DNA of 64,000 nucleotides, taken from the NCBI GenBank assembly GCA_030512335.1, contig JAULSU010000001.1:124001-188000 (forward strand), written 5' to 3'. Made by a program: the position numbers and the translations under genes. The notes beneath the pieces were generated by a model that made no database searches, had not been told where the DNA came from, and saw only the letters and a list, made by a program, of their open reading frames with translations. The stretch comes from Immersiella caudata (lineage: Eukaryota > Ascomycota > Sordariomycetes > Sordariales > Lasiosphaeriaceae). The number at the start of each line of letters is the position of its first letter. Position 1 is the stretch's first letter. Positions 21,661 through 32,581 of this stretch are shown here, one piece after another.

Positions 21661-22913
21661 GGAATGTTGCTATATCGATAACACGAAGGCTCGACTCGGC
21701 TAGCAGAGCCGTTTTTCGAATATCCGACTCGTCGCCCTGTGTCTAGGTTTGCCGAATCTTGTGGATCGGCCTGACTTCCAAGATGAGCTGGAGCGTACTG
21801 TTTGCAACCAGGCACCGGGGAATGTCATCGACAAGGTTTTCTTCTCTTTCTTTTTTTTTTAGAAAAAAAAAGAAAAAAAAAAAAGAACAAAACCTTTGGT
21901 GGTACACGACTGAGCGCTGTCTGCACGACCGCCACACTATCATTTTCTCGCACACTGTTTTGACATATGGGGCACAGGCCCATACACAGGCCAATCAACC
22001 TCATGGTACGACCTCAGAGGTCTGTCCCAGCTGGTTGGTCTGTAGCGGGCGAGTCAGGAGCGGCGTGGTGTTGCGATTACGCCTCACACAAGACTCTTGG
22101 TTCAGCTGTCGTGCAGAGAGTACAGTGCAAAGTGGAATTGAGCTCCGCGAGCGTACGGCGTAGATAGCAGTTGGTCTGTCGAGCCACAGCGTTGACGTCG
22201 ATATCAAGTCCCTATTGGGTGGATATCCCGGCTAAATGCCCCAACGCCCCCCTGCTGCCTAAGGTATGTGCCTGTTCATCTGATCAAAGAGAAGGTGTAC
22301 CTGAAATTTGTGTTTAAAATGGCGCTGGGAACAACAACGGCGACGCTAGTGTGGAAAGTCAGCATGCTAGTTCTCATCTTCTCGGCTCTGCTGCTGTCGC
22401 CGACGACCGACGCACATATCGCTCGACCGTCAGTGGCTGCTGTCTAGAGACACAGTTTCCAGGGTTGACTCATTCAACGCTTGGCACACATGTGACCCGC
22501 GTGAGATTCTCGGCACGGTCATCAAGCGCGCAACCCCCGTGCCCAGCTGTGGCATCCCTTTCTTCAAGCCGACCCCATTCAGCCTGAGACTCTATTGGAC
22601 TTGACCGATATTTCAGTCTGGCCACCGGCGCGATAGACGCAAGATGTAATCTCGTGAACACCTCCCATACAGCACATGCTGCCTGGAACTGCTGCCTGTT
22701 GCCGCCTAAACCTGTCCCCTAACTCTAGCGCCTTACAGTGGCACGGCCCAGCGAACAGCAGTACTTGTAGCTCATCTCCCCAGCCCCTGAAACCCCTTTC
22801 TCTCTTTCTCCCACAACCCATCCCAAACGTTTCCTTCCTATCGCAGAAATTTCCCCTCCACCTCAGACATTTTTCCCCCAGCACACACATTCTTCCCATC
22901 ACCCACCACCAAA
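21661..22913. other. Intergenic region with a poly-T/poly-A inverted repeat
   Basis: No gene recognised. The T- and A-homopolymer hairpin is listed separately. The last 150 bases are pyrimidine-rich leader of the DUF3632 gene. Confidence 0.4.
21849..21885. repeat. Homopolymer inverted repeat (T-run/A-run)
   Basis: About 12 T residues are followed, after a short AG spacer, by two A runs. Either strand could fold into a long A:T hairpin. Such tracts act as nucleosome-depleted or transcription-ending sequence in fungi. Confidence 0.7.
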
Positions 22914-23879
22914 ATGTACCACAACTTCACCCTCGTCTCCAAAACCCTCTCGGCGGAGTTCCTCCCCGGCTTCCGAAGAGCAACCCTCGACATACACCGT
23001 GAAAACCTCGGCGAGCTCTCCACCATGACCCTCCAAGAAAAACTCGACTTCATCCTCGGCATCAAGCGCCTCGCCGTCCTCTTCATCAAGGATGTCTCTC
23101 TCCGTCCCGCAGAACTGGCTTCTGCGGTCCAACGCTGCCTAAACACCCTCTGGGACGTCTTCATTTCCACCGCTGAGGCTCTCGATTTCGACGAGGATGC
23201 GGCTCTGCATGATCACCTCGTCTTGCAGCTTCTTTGGACAATGGAGTTTGATACACTCTGTCGGGGTCTTCACCCATCTGCATCTGTGAACGAGCGGTTC
23301 CCGTCCTGGGAGGCGTACCAGTTCGCCGAGCGATTGCAGTGTAGGTGGGATGAACTCCTTTTGGGACATGACTCTGAGGAGTCAAAGTCGAAGCAGCGTA
23401 ACCTTGCGGCGTTTTCGGCAAAGGTTCTCGCCGCGGGGATCTGCAGAGACTCGGTGATGCAGACGGCGTTGTCGTGTCTGCGCGATGTGTTGGAAGCGGA
23501 GGACGAGGAGAAGGTCGTTGCAAGACTAGCGATGGCTGTCACTTGGATTGATCATTGTCACCACCAGCTGCTTGCTTTTTTGCTTGGGGATCGGTCTGGT
23601 GAAGGGGACCGGGAAAGTGGAGATAGTCTCGATCGATGGCTCTCGTGGAGGAAGAGGTTTCAGGGGTTCAGTCATCATGCTGATGCCGCAGTGGCGACGG
23701 AGGCAAAGACAGGGTTCATGAGTATGATTAGTTGCGGCTTGGATCTGGACTGTGATGTCCCTGGGGAAGCGATATTTCGAGAGCAGGTTGCCGTGGCGAT
23801 GCGGGATGAGCTTGTCGCGAGTGGGAAGCCGAGCGTTGAGATTCATGATATTGATGTCGATGTCGATTGGGTGGAGTAA
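22914..23879 (+). CDS. DUF3632-like fungal protein
   Basis: Single exon, 321 residues, largely helical, with no signal peptide or membrane segment. The C-terminal half carries the pattern I associate with DUF3632: a helix with FSAKVLAAGICRDSVMQTAL and LRDVLE, then LAMAVTWIDHCHHQLLAFL, then LDRWLSWRKRFQGF. The N-terminal part (LGELSTMTLQEKLDFILGIK) is less conserved-looking. DUF3632 proteins are common in Pezizomycotina accessory regions and have no known function. The start is supported by the C/A-rich leader and CAAAATG context. Confidence 0.68.
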   Translation: MYHNFTLVSKTLSAEFLPGFRRATLDIHRENLGELSTMTLQEKLDFILGIKRLAVLFIKDVSLRPAELASAVQRCLNTLWDVFISTAEALDFDEDAALHDHLVLQLLWTMEFDTLCRGLHPSASVNERFPSWEAYQFAERLQCRWDELLLGHDSEESKSKQRNLAAFSAKVLAAGICRDSVMQTALSCLRDVLEAEDEEKVVARLAMAVTWIDHCHHQLLAFLLGDRSGEGDRESGDSLDRWLSWRKRFQGFSHHADAAVATEAKTGFMSMISCGLDLDCDVPGEAIFREQVAVAMRDELVASGKPSVEIHDIDVDVDWVE

Positions 23880-24275
23880 GTCAATTGCAACAAAGTGGGT
23901 TATCCATTCGAGAGTCCACGACAAAATGGGGCGCTTCAAGTCAGGGGTCAACCTTTAGTGGTCTATTTCAATCTGATTCCATTTCAAGTACCCTCGGTAG
24001 GAAGGTGGCTCTAAGACTGAGGCACCGAATGGGGTGGGGTTATTGGACTCGGATACCCGGCGGGCAAAGACGGTAAAGGTTCAGGGGTCCTAGAGGGAAC
24101 TCGTTCCATCCTTCAAGCCAAGCTGTATCAGCGTACCCCGATACTTTCAATACCGCCCCAACCGTAGCCAAGCTTAGACCAGCAAAGGCGCCCACGTGCC
24201 CAAGTAGGGTTACCCATTGCACCCCGAGCAGAGATCAATACCTGCACGTGTGACCAGCGCCTGGACAGCGGCCTC
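23880..24275. other. Gap downstream of DUF3632
   Basis: Mostly unassigned. A minus-strand open frame at 24040-24222 might be a continuation of the SUR2 relic, but I see no family match. Confidence 0.35.
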
Positions 24276-24539
24276 TCACACAAGAACGGCCCCAAGGGTA
24301 TCAAAGATGAAGCCCTCAGCTGGGTGGTGGTTGTAGAGAGTGCCGTAGGCGCAAGGAACATACAATCGGTGGTGGCGCGCGTGCCAGTGGGCTATTGAAC
24401 GGGTTAGTCTAGGGGTAATAGGGTGAATCTTGAGTTTTCTGTGACGCACTGTACATCCACTTGTTGACGCGTATAGCTCGGTGCTCTTTGTTGTGCGCCA
24501 GCACTACGAGGACAGCGTTCTCGCGCTCTGCGTTGACTT
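24276..24539 (-). pseudogene. SUR2/basA sphinganine C4-hydroxylase relic
   Basis: Reading the minus strand, one frame gives HRAIRVNKWMY at about 24490-24455. After an intron-like gap (acceptor AATAG) it gives HWHARHHRLYVPCAYGTLYN and HHPAEGFIFDTLGAVLV, ending at TGA 24278-24276. This matches the histidine-box core of fungal sphinganine hydroxylases (HRAMHVNKWLY ... HHRLYVPYA.GALYNHP.EGF..DT). An extra His in NHHPAEG and loss of the following TVDDHCGY block and last His box show decay. The membrane-spanning N-terminus is absent. Confidence 0.65.
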
Positions 24540-24993
24540 TTAATTGGCATGTTGTGTGGAATGGCTCGTCAGCTCGAAGCCGTTGGTGTGGCGCTCAATG
24601 CTCTGCGCCGTCTTGAGTGACTTGGTGAGCTCCTTGTTGCGCGCGCGCATGACAAGGGCGGCCCCGAACGATTGCTTGCTGATATACGGCTTGCTGCGGG
24701 GGGGATTGAGGTCAGAACTAAGATCGGAGCCACGTGGGCAGCGTGGATCATACCTCAGCGCTCGTATGTTCGATGCTATAGTTTGCGAAGCTGAGGTCGA
24801 AGCCGTCGACGTGGCTAGAGATGAGGAACTGCTCCGCGTGGTTCCACCATTGATCTCGCAGCGGATATAATCCGTGGAGGGACCGAGGTCGAGCCGGTGT
24901 AAAAAGAGCCCAAGATGGCGGGAGGGAGGAGGCCAGCAAGGAGTCCCTGGTGTATGCGATGGACCCGTGCGCCGATTTGATGATTGCGTCCAT
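24540..24993 (-). CDS. Conserved-looking 129-residue protein of unknown function
   Basis: Two exons, 24993-24754 and 24689-24540, joined by a 64-base intron (GTATGA ... CAAG), give 129 residues. The second acceptor (after CAGCAAG) keeps the frame. The protein starts MDAIIKSAHGSIAYTRDSLL and contains DQWWNHAEQFLISSHVDGFD, then SKQSFGAALVMRARNKELTK and IERHTNGFELTSHST. Composition and even codon use look real. There is no signal peptide, membrane segment or motif I recognise. The stop touches the SUR2 relic on the same strand, so an alternative is that this is the rearranged 5' part of a chimeric broken gene. Confidence 0.55.
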
Positions 24994-25326
24994 TGCTACC
25001 TGTTTAGGTATGGCTTGTGTACAAATAGTGAGATCTGCGAATGTAACAGCCGTTAGCACAAAGTGGTGGAAAGGCTATTGCATTGTAGAAGTAAGAAAGC
25101 TTTCCGGTGAGCATCGCTTGGGGTCTTAAGACCTGTCCAGTGTATAGGGGGTTGGGGGGGAGGAATGGGCAAGGGGAGAAGGGGGTGTGGGCATTGAATT
25201 TGACCGCAGAACCCTGTCCACATACATGCAATCTAACTCTGGCATTCAATCTGTAAATATGCCCCTTGAAATGTAAACCTCTTCCTCTCCAATACGTGCA
25301 CCATCTAGTATCAACATACAACGTCT
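24994..25326. other. Intergenic between two minus-strand genes
   Basis: Promoter of the 129-residue gene and 3' flank of the Zn2Cys6-ankyrin gene. A run of G/A at about 25148-25180 is present; nothing else recognised. Confidence 0.4.
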
Positions 25327-27586
25327 TCACTCATATTCATCCGTGATATCTTCCACAGCTGATGAGTCGATCTTTGCCTCAAAAACGGCAAGCAAGTCCG
25401 CAACATGCGTGTGCCCTTTCTCCAATGCAACCTCCCTCGGAGTTGTAGGAAGCTCCGTGTTCCGATCCTTGCAGGGGACCAGCAGACAGCCGTCGATACG
25501 CACACCAAGCAACTGACAAACTTCCAGATGGCCTCGTTCTGCTGCTGCCCACAATGGCGTGAGTCCATCATTGTTCTTGATTCCAGCATCTACAAACGGG
25601 TTCCGAAGAAGCTCCTTCACTATTGCCCCCGCGACGTTTAAGTCTACCCACACCGTTGAATGGAGAGCCGTGTATCCTCTGTCGTCCCTCTCATTCACCA
25701 AAATGCCGACCCTCGCTGCAATATCCCGGACAGCAGATATGCTTTCTACTCCCACAGCATAGTGCAAGGCTGTCGCGTTTCTTTCATCCGTAGCTGTTAA
25801 ATCAATGTCTGGATACTCCAGAAGGGCCTGATAGGTCGCGTTTTCGCTATCAAATGCCATCATAAGTGGTGTTTTGCCCTCTAAATTGCCGCAGTTGATC
25901 GATTCCGTGATATCCTCTTCAGACAAGAGAAGCTCAACAACGTCTTTATGCCCATTTCTTGCTGCGTGATGCAGTGCTGTGGACCTATCTATGTCCTTAT
26001 CATTCATATTGTTAAAGTAGTCGCGGTCCAGAAGGATTTTGCAAATTTCCAGGTTTCCTACCGAGGCGGAATAGTGGAGGGCCGTACTTTCCAAGCTCGT
26101 TGTTTCGCCGCCATCCATTCCCAGTTCGAGCAGCACTCGCAACACGTCTTCTAGTCCAAATTGCGCCGCAACATGGAGCAGAGTACGGCCTAGCCTGTCA
26201 ACCGGGTGGTCAGGTCTCACATGGGATGCAATCTTTTGCACCATCTCTTGTCGCGCTGCAGGCGTAATGCGACCATGTCCGGGAAAGTCGTGCTCCAGAT
26301 GCTCCAGGATAAAATGAAGGACAGAAGTGCCGAGGAGATCTTGGTTCTTCCAATACTGATGGAGGTCGATCAGTCGCATCCAGTGGTATGAATCGAATAC
26401 TATTGGCTGATAGTTTTTGCGTAAGCCGGGCATGCCATCAGACCACTTGGAGAGTGGGTGTTCCATCCTCAGATATACGGCTCTGAATCGTGCTTGCAAC
26501 AAGAAAGAATCCCTAGCGAGAACGAGTATATCATCGGACGCTGGATCACTTGTGGAGGACAATGTGGAGGACAACTCCTCGAAAATGTGATCGTGCCGTA
26601 ACAAAGACGCTCCCACATCATCTGAAGTGTGGACGTCGGCAACGCTCGGCAGGACGCTCAAGTACATATCTTTGCGGAAACCGTCCCTGGTCCACAAACC
26701 GCTGACCGACCCAACGCAAAAGAGCGGTTGGATGGAGGAAAGGTTTGGCCTTCCGGCAGCTTCGTAGAGGAGGTTCCGGAGAGCAAGCCTTTCCGGGATG
26801 GGTGTGGAACGTGATGTCATGGTGCCCAGTCGAGTCTTGAGAGCGGCGGCGATCTCATTGCAGAGGTAGTCGATATCGCACACGATGAAGGGGCCGCTTT
26901 CAGGAGAAACGTGGGCGCCGCGGACGTCCAGGTGGCCGATCGCGAATTCGAACATTTTTTCATGCTTAATGCGCCAGAGCTCAAACCTAAACTCGACACG
27001 CTGCAGCAGCTTGAGGATACTGACAGCATTAGAGCTATCGAAACCGTTAGCCGTTCAGGTTGAAGCAACGAGGCGGTTTGGTGGAGTAGTATGGGCTTCT
27101 AACGCTAAGACGGATTGTCAAGGACACTTACAGGTCGACGAGTGTCCACGACGACATGGGGCCCTCCAATTCAACAGACGGCGCAGTCTCAACGCCCGGG
27201 GGATCAAGTGTAGTGCGGCTGAGCGTCGAGTGAACAGCATGATCTTTGGCTCCCCCTCGGCGCTGGGCACGCTCTTTCCGCGTGTTCGGAGAGCTGCAGT
27301 ATGTTGTTAGCACCCTCAATTAGAGGTTGATGAGGCGTATTAACCTACCAATTGAACCCCTTGAGTTCACAGCGCCGGCATTTCTGAGGCCACTGGCGGG
27401 CCTGTGGCTCGCACTGAAAAGGGGTGTGGTCAACCACGGGGAAGTGGGGCGCGGTAGCGAATGTGATTGGATGCGCACCTTTTGCTTGTCCTTTCGGCAA
27501 AACGCGCACTTCAGCTGGGCCAGTTTTCCCCTCGGTCGCCGCGCGCGTTGGGGGTGGGGTTGGGATTGGCTGGCTGGCGAATCCAT
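25327..27586 (-). CDS. Zn2Cys6 zinc cluster-ankyrin repeat fusion protein
   Basis: Four exons, 27586-27479, 27413-27349, 27293-27132 and 27034-25327, give 680 residues with all splices in frame. Residues 27-65 form a binuclear zinc cluster read across two introns: CAFCRKDKQK|C ... KCRRCELKGFN|C, that is C-x2-C-x6-C-x10-C-x2-C-x6-C. A helical middle region (VSILKLLQRVEFRFELWR, later DIDYLCNEIAAALKTR) resembles regions found before ankyrin repeats in fungal proteins of this type. From about residue 365 to 660 there are about eight ankyrin repeats (GRTLLHVAAQFG, STALHYSASVG, STALHHAARNGH, YTALHST, LTPLWAAAERGH). The cluster could bind DNA; ankyrins bind proteins. Function unknown. Confidence 0.85.
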
Positions 27587-28262
27587 TGCTCTGTGAGTTC
27601 CCGGTTGTTGGAGGGCGAAATGGGCAGGGACCAATCTGCGAGTGGAAGGGGGGGGATTGGGAATGAAAGCAAAACTCGTGGAAGGTGCGATAGGATAGTT
27701 ATGTGCGATGTGTGAACTCCCCAACTTCGAGGCGTCTTGCTGCGCCCCCTCCAGGCGAGCACTTTTCCCCATCAGTCCCAATTGCACCTTTATCGCACTT
27801 TTATCGCACATGTTTCCCCCCCGCCAGCCGCGTGAGACAAGGCATCCGGCCACGGTCGTCAGACTGATTGACAGGGTACGCAGCAGCACCCAGGTTTGGA
27901 AGATGGGACCGTGGTGGTCTGTGCCCCAATACACCGCTATGGCAGGCTTTACTGAGCGTCGAGCGTCGAGGTACCTTTCCACGGTCCACCCAACTGTCAG
28001 GTACCTTGCTGGTACCAGACCGCCTCATTCGAACAATGTCCGACAATGGCACCCCCAATCGATTGGCTCCCAAAGTCAACTAAGATTTGCGAGGTGCGAT
28101 GGCTTCCATGCAACATGCGATGGGACTGACCTTTCCCTTATGAAGTCGCGTTCGCAACCACGCTTTGGAGTCCTTTTGATCTGCGTTTTCGTACGTACTG
28201 GCTCTTGCCTGCATTTCCGCCTTTTCCTCATCGCCCACACCCGAACTGGCGGGAACCATTCC
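27587..28262. other. Divergent promoter between zinc-ankyrin and small membrane genes
   Basis: No gene recognised, although several frames are open by chance. Contains a short tandem GAGCGTC repeat near 27955. Confidence 0.4.
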
Positions 28263-28833
28263 ATGCAGCTGCCACCAGCGTCCCGTCCTCGCTTCGCTGC
28301 CCGGGAGGATACCGACTCCGATGCCAAGCCGCCGCCGACGGCCGACCACCCAATGTCCACCACTCCATTGTCGTCCCCTGATTCCACCGCTATCCAGACT
28401 CTGGCTTTTGGCTTATTTACTGCTCTCTTGGCCATGATTGCCGTCTTCATATCCTATCGACAGCTACGAATCATGCTTCGCCGCCGAAGGGGCCGCTCGG
28501 CGACCGCTAGGCACGGACACACTCAAGCCGAAGCTGAGCTCGTGCAGCTCAGGGACCTGGTGCACTCGACACCACGACACAACCAACCGTTCCTCAAGAC
28601 CCCCCAGCTATTAGCACAAGTCTACACTTTCCAACAGTAAGTACATTTGTATCCCTCCTGTCCTCTTTTCCCGATCGGGCTTCCCCCAGTTCGCGCATGT
28701 CTTCGATATCATCTCAAACCATCCCCATCGGCTCAAAGTAAAAGGTCGCCTGCTAACAAACACGACTTGTCGCAGGGTCACCGTCCACCCTTGGACCCCC
28801 CAGCGGCAGAAACCGACCTCGAACGCCGAATAG
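28263..28833 (+). CDS. Small single-pass membrane protein
   Basis: Two exons, 28263-28636 and 28776-28833, are split by a 139-base intron with GTAAGT, a GCTAAC branch and CGCAG. ATG 28263 gives 143 residues; a second in-frame ATG at 28353 (MSTTPLSSPDSTAIQT) gives 113 and may be the true start. One membrane segment (TLAFGLFTALLAMIAVFISY) is followed by a basic stretch (RQLRIMLRRRRGR), predicting a cytoplasmic C-terminus. The pattern SSPDST..QTLAFGLFTALLAMIAVFISY-Q-L is shared by many small fungal proteins of unknown role. The last exon ends PTSNAE. Confidence 0.65.
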
Positions 28834-29878
28834 CGCCATGGACATCCTCAAGACACCACGCTGCGTTCAGCCCCGAAGGGAAAGGGGGCTCATCGTGATT
28901 TGACCGCGCTCGCTGGCGTCCAAGGAGGTTGCGGAACCTCAAAACCCCGCCGCTGCCAAGAGGCAGCCAACTGCTTCCCCCTACGTCTCGGCGTCGACGC
29001 TCACACTCAGGCTTTGGGATGGAAGCGATGGAAGTACATCTCCTTTTCGCGGTCAGCCGTCGCCGCTGTATAATGGAAACAGACTTGGAATAGACAACCT
29101 CTTTTTTCTGAACATCATCCCTCAGGACCCTGACGTACATGTTACGATTTGCCAAATCTGATTGCTTCAAGGCTCCCTGTCTGTCGTGGGATTCTTCACG
29201 AGCAGGCCTCAAAGCTCACAATGGAGGATGGCATTCCATCATACGTGATGATTACGCTTGACTGGGTAGGATCTCCACGGACCCCGTTACCTCGAAGCCA
29301 TCCATGTTCAGTTTGTGACTGTCAACTGATTGAAGGAATGGGATAATCCACTCCGGAGAAACTGCAATGCCGGAAGATGAGATTGTTGCTTCAGTTTTTC
29401 CAACCACACCGACGCAGACGGGCAATTCTCGGCCTTGCAGGCACCACAGATCAAGTTGGCGATGCTTCGGCTGAGCACTCTCAACCAAGCAATCATGACT
29501 CGACGTCATTACTCCAACCAGGCACAAGAACCGGGATAATATCAACAGCCGTGCCGAGCTCGCCAAGAATCTGGGGAACTGGGTCGCCAAAAAGGGGGGC
29601 GGAGGGAGCGTCTCCGCTGAGCACCTGTCAGCCAACCACAGCCGCTGAATCCCCGAGATACTGTTGACTTAATGTCCATCACGACCCCAAGACTTCTGCA
29701 AAATTGAGGGATTCGGAATGCCGAAGTCCAAGTGATGGACAAATGACCAGAATGGCGGATTATGGCGCGCCTGTCTTATTGAAACACTGGGCGGGCGGCG
29801 CACGGGATCCGTGGCCGTAAGACGCCAAGTCGGCCATATTGGCGATGTTGTCGGTCTTGGACCGGGTCAGTTGATGGA
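28834..29878. other. Intergenic, upstream of the LPMO gene
   Basis: No supported gene. A 127-codon minus-strand frame at 29252-29635 lacks family resemblance. Confidence 0.4.
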
Positions 29879-29885
29879 TATAAAG
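29879..29885 (+). promoter_or_regulatory. TATA box of the LPMO gene
   Basis: TATAAAG lies 105 bases upstream of the ATG at 29984. Strong TATA elements are common in inducible secreted-enzyme genes. Confidence 0.6.
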
Positions 29886-29983
29886 GCACGATCCCAACAC
29901 CGCATCTCCACATCCTGGACTGACCAAAGCGCCTTAATCTTCGGGTCTTCTGGCTTGTTCAAGTTTGATCACTTCCAACGACC

Positions 29984-30776
29984 ATGAAGTTCACCATCAC
30001 GGCTCTCGCCGCCTCGGCCCAGGCGCACAGCATATTCCAGGTAAGACCGCCACAAGCGAGATTCTGCGATACTCCCGTACTTAACACGACGACTACAGAA
30101 GCTCTCCGTCAACGGCGTCGAACAAGGCCAACTCGTCGGTCTCCGTGCCCCCTCTCAACCCAACCCCGTCCAAAACGTCAACGACCAACAACTCGCCTGC
30201 GGCATCCGCGGCACCCACTCCAACCAAGTCATCAACGTCAAAGCCGGCGACCGCATCGGCGCCTGGTGGGGCCATGTCATCGGCGGCGCGCAATGGCCCA
30301 ACGATCCGGACCACCCCATCGCCGCCTCCCACAAGGGCCCCATCTCGACCTACATGGCCAAAGTCGACAACGCCGCCACGGCCTCTCCGAATGGGTTGAA
30401 GTGGTTTAAGATCCACGAGGATTCCTTCAACACCGGCACGGGCAAGTGGGGCGTGGACAACATGATTGCCAACAAGGGATGGTCGTACGCCAACATCCCG
30501 ACGTGTCTGGCACCGGGCCAGTACCTGCTGCGTCAGGAACTGCTGGCATTGCATTCAGCGTATGGGAATATGGGCGCGCAGTTTTATCAGTCCTGTGCGC
30601 AGCTGAATGCCAGTGGCGGCGGGTCGTGGGTGCCGAGTCAGACGGTGAGTATTCCGGGGGCGTATTCGCAGAATGATCCGGGGATTTTGTTGCAGATTTG
30701 GGTGAATAGTATTCCGGATAATGGGAGGAAGCCGTATACGGCGCCAGGGCCGAGGCCGCTTAGCTGTCCGGCTTGA
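29984..30776 (+). CDS. AA9 lytic polysaccharide monooxygenase
   Basis: Two exons, 29984-30040 and 30099-30776, give 244 residues. The signal peptide MKFTITALAASAQA (14 residues, slightly short) is followed directly by His15, the N-terminal His of the copper histidine brace (HSIFQKLSVNG). The second brace His is His97 in AASHKGPIS. GAQFYQSCAQL supplies the conserved Gln and axial Tyr (about Tyr182), and LHSAYG the second-sphere His. There is no cellulose-binding module; the protein ends shortly after the catalytic domain. It would cleave cellulose or other beta-1,4-glucans oxidatively with H2O2 or O2, outside the cell. It converges with a Zn2Cys6 regulator gene, with 169 bases between stops. 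Confidence 0.93.
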
Positions 30777-30945
30777 TGGGGTGTTTGGTATTGGGAAATC
30801 AGGTCAGGGGCAGCTGGTGCCATCTCTGGTAACAGAGTCTTTGTATTCAGACCGACGCCTCGTGTACGCGTACCCAACCTGGAATCAACCCAACCTCCAT
30901 TTTAACCCCCCTCGCTCCCAGACGCCAATGTTCCGAGTTGTACCA

Positions 30946-32581
30946 TCAGACAAATAACCGAAAGTCATTACCATCCCTCTCCCCCCTCAACCTCGTATGC
31001 AAATTAACCTGCCCCCTCTCCGGGCCCCCATTGATCGGCCTGACAAGCCAAATCGTCCTACTCTTCACCTCCCTCCCGAAACCGTCCCCGGACCCCATAT
31101 CGGGTCGTCGTTGCAGGGGCTCCGTGTTCGATCTGTGTCCGTCTCTTGTCCAGTTATATCCACTCCCTTCTAACGGAGAGGCACACTCGTAGCTCTCAGG
31201 TTCGCCCTCCATTGCCATGTCGAGGTACGACTGCGGGTTTCCTTCCCACTCTCCCAGTGGCTCAGGTCGGAATATCTCTGCCTCAGGAGAGGCCATCGGG
31301 TAGAGCGTCGGCCCGCTCGGGACACCCCAGGCGCCGGGGCCGGGAAATGGTGGCGGTTCCTCAGGGCCCCAGTACGGCGGGACCCGGGCTTTTGCCCTGT
31401 CGCCGAATCCCGGTTCTGGCTCGCACGCTCTAGGGTCGTATGGCGAGGGACTATGTGCCTCGGCCCAGGCATATCTCTCCATCTTGTTCCATCTCTGTGC
31501 TGCGGTGTCGATGATACGCTGCTCCATCGTTGTGTCTAGCTTGATGCCCAAGGTTGAACCGAGGAATATGAGGTGGTGTGCGAGCATCTGACAAAGGTGT
31601 TCTTTCATGGTGAGGTACAGTGTTGGACTTTGGGTGAATTCGTGAGACATCATGCTGCTTCTTGGGGGTTGCGGTTGTTGGGGTGGTGATGCTGGTAGTG
31701 AAGGGGATGGAGGTGTCGCGGAGGAGTAGCATACACCGAGGACTGCGCCGAGTACCAGGAGGAACAGCACTTGGGTTGATTCCTGAGGGAGTCTGGAGAG
31801 GAATTGTGGCGTGAGGATGCGGTCGAGGCGTTTGATGAGTCTATAGCCGGAAACATGGCCTACCGTGAGAAGGTCGGAATAGGGGATTTCGCCGGTCCAG
31901 CCTGAGTGTGCGAGAGATGTGGCGAGGAGGAACCGTCGGAACTCGATCATGAGGCCGTCGTCCCCCAATGGGTCTGGGTCCTGGAATTCCAAGGATAGAA
32001 GGCTGGAGCAACACAAGCCAACAACACTGCCGTTTGGGAAGGCGAACGATGGATCAGTGAGCCATGATGTGAGCGTGTCGTTGAAAATTGCCGGGTCTGA
32101 GGTGAGGGTGAAATGTGCCGGAGTCGCAATGCGCGTGAGGAGAGCGCTCATTCGCGCAAGCAGCGTCTCCATCTGCATGGTTGGCGATTGGGCGGTTTCA
32201 GAAAAGTATATGTTGACGTCGGCAAATCGGGTGCGCACGCAGTAGCAAAAGGACAGAACTCTTCGTTCTGAACCCTTCACCGCAGAGTGTAAACAAGTCT
32301 GACAGGGATCCTCGTTGGAGCACTAAAACCCGGTTTAGTGGCGATGGCGGGATGCGTACAGTGGGGATGCTCACCTGGATCTTGAGCATCCGACACCTGA
32401 GGCAGGCACGCCGACGGCGAACCTGGTGGACTCGCTCCTTCTCCGAGTCGGTGAGCTTGGCACGGGAGCGCGGCGCGGCACGGCGGTCGGCTCCACGAAA
32501 GCAGTGGAGGGAGCGCGCTAGTGTGGGGAGGTCGCAAACACCAGATCCCGGGGCAGGTCGAAGATCAGCATCGTCGGGCAT
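30946..32581 (-). CDS. Zn2Cys6 transcription regulator
   Basis: Two exons, 32581-32375 and 32322-30946, give 527 residues. The zinc cluster spans the intron: ACLRCRMLKIQ then CSNEDPCQTC, with a later C near VLSFCYCVRTR. This fits the fungal subfamily in which a conserved ..CxRTRxAD follows the cluster. The basic segment before it (EKERVHQVRRRRAC) and the helix-rich middle (LMIEFRRFLLATSLAHSG; MKEHLCQMLAHHLIFLGSTL) are typical of this type. The C-terminal 150 residues are Pro/Gly/Glu-rich and may be an activation region. Nuclear; targets unknown. The nearest gene is the LPMO, but convergent arrangement alone does not show regulation. Confidence 0.82.

Noticed and set aside
27320..27982. Single 220-codon minus-strand ORF
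   Set aside because: Only part of it (first zinc-cluster exon) is real; it reads through intron 1 and the upstream leader.
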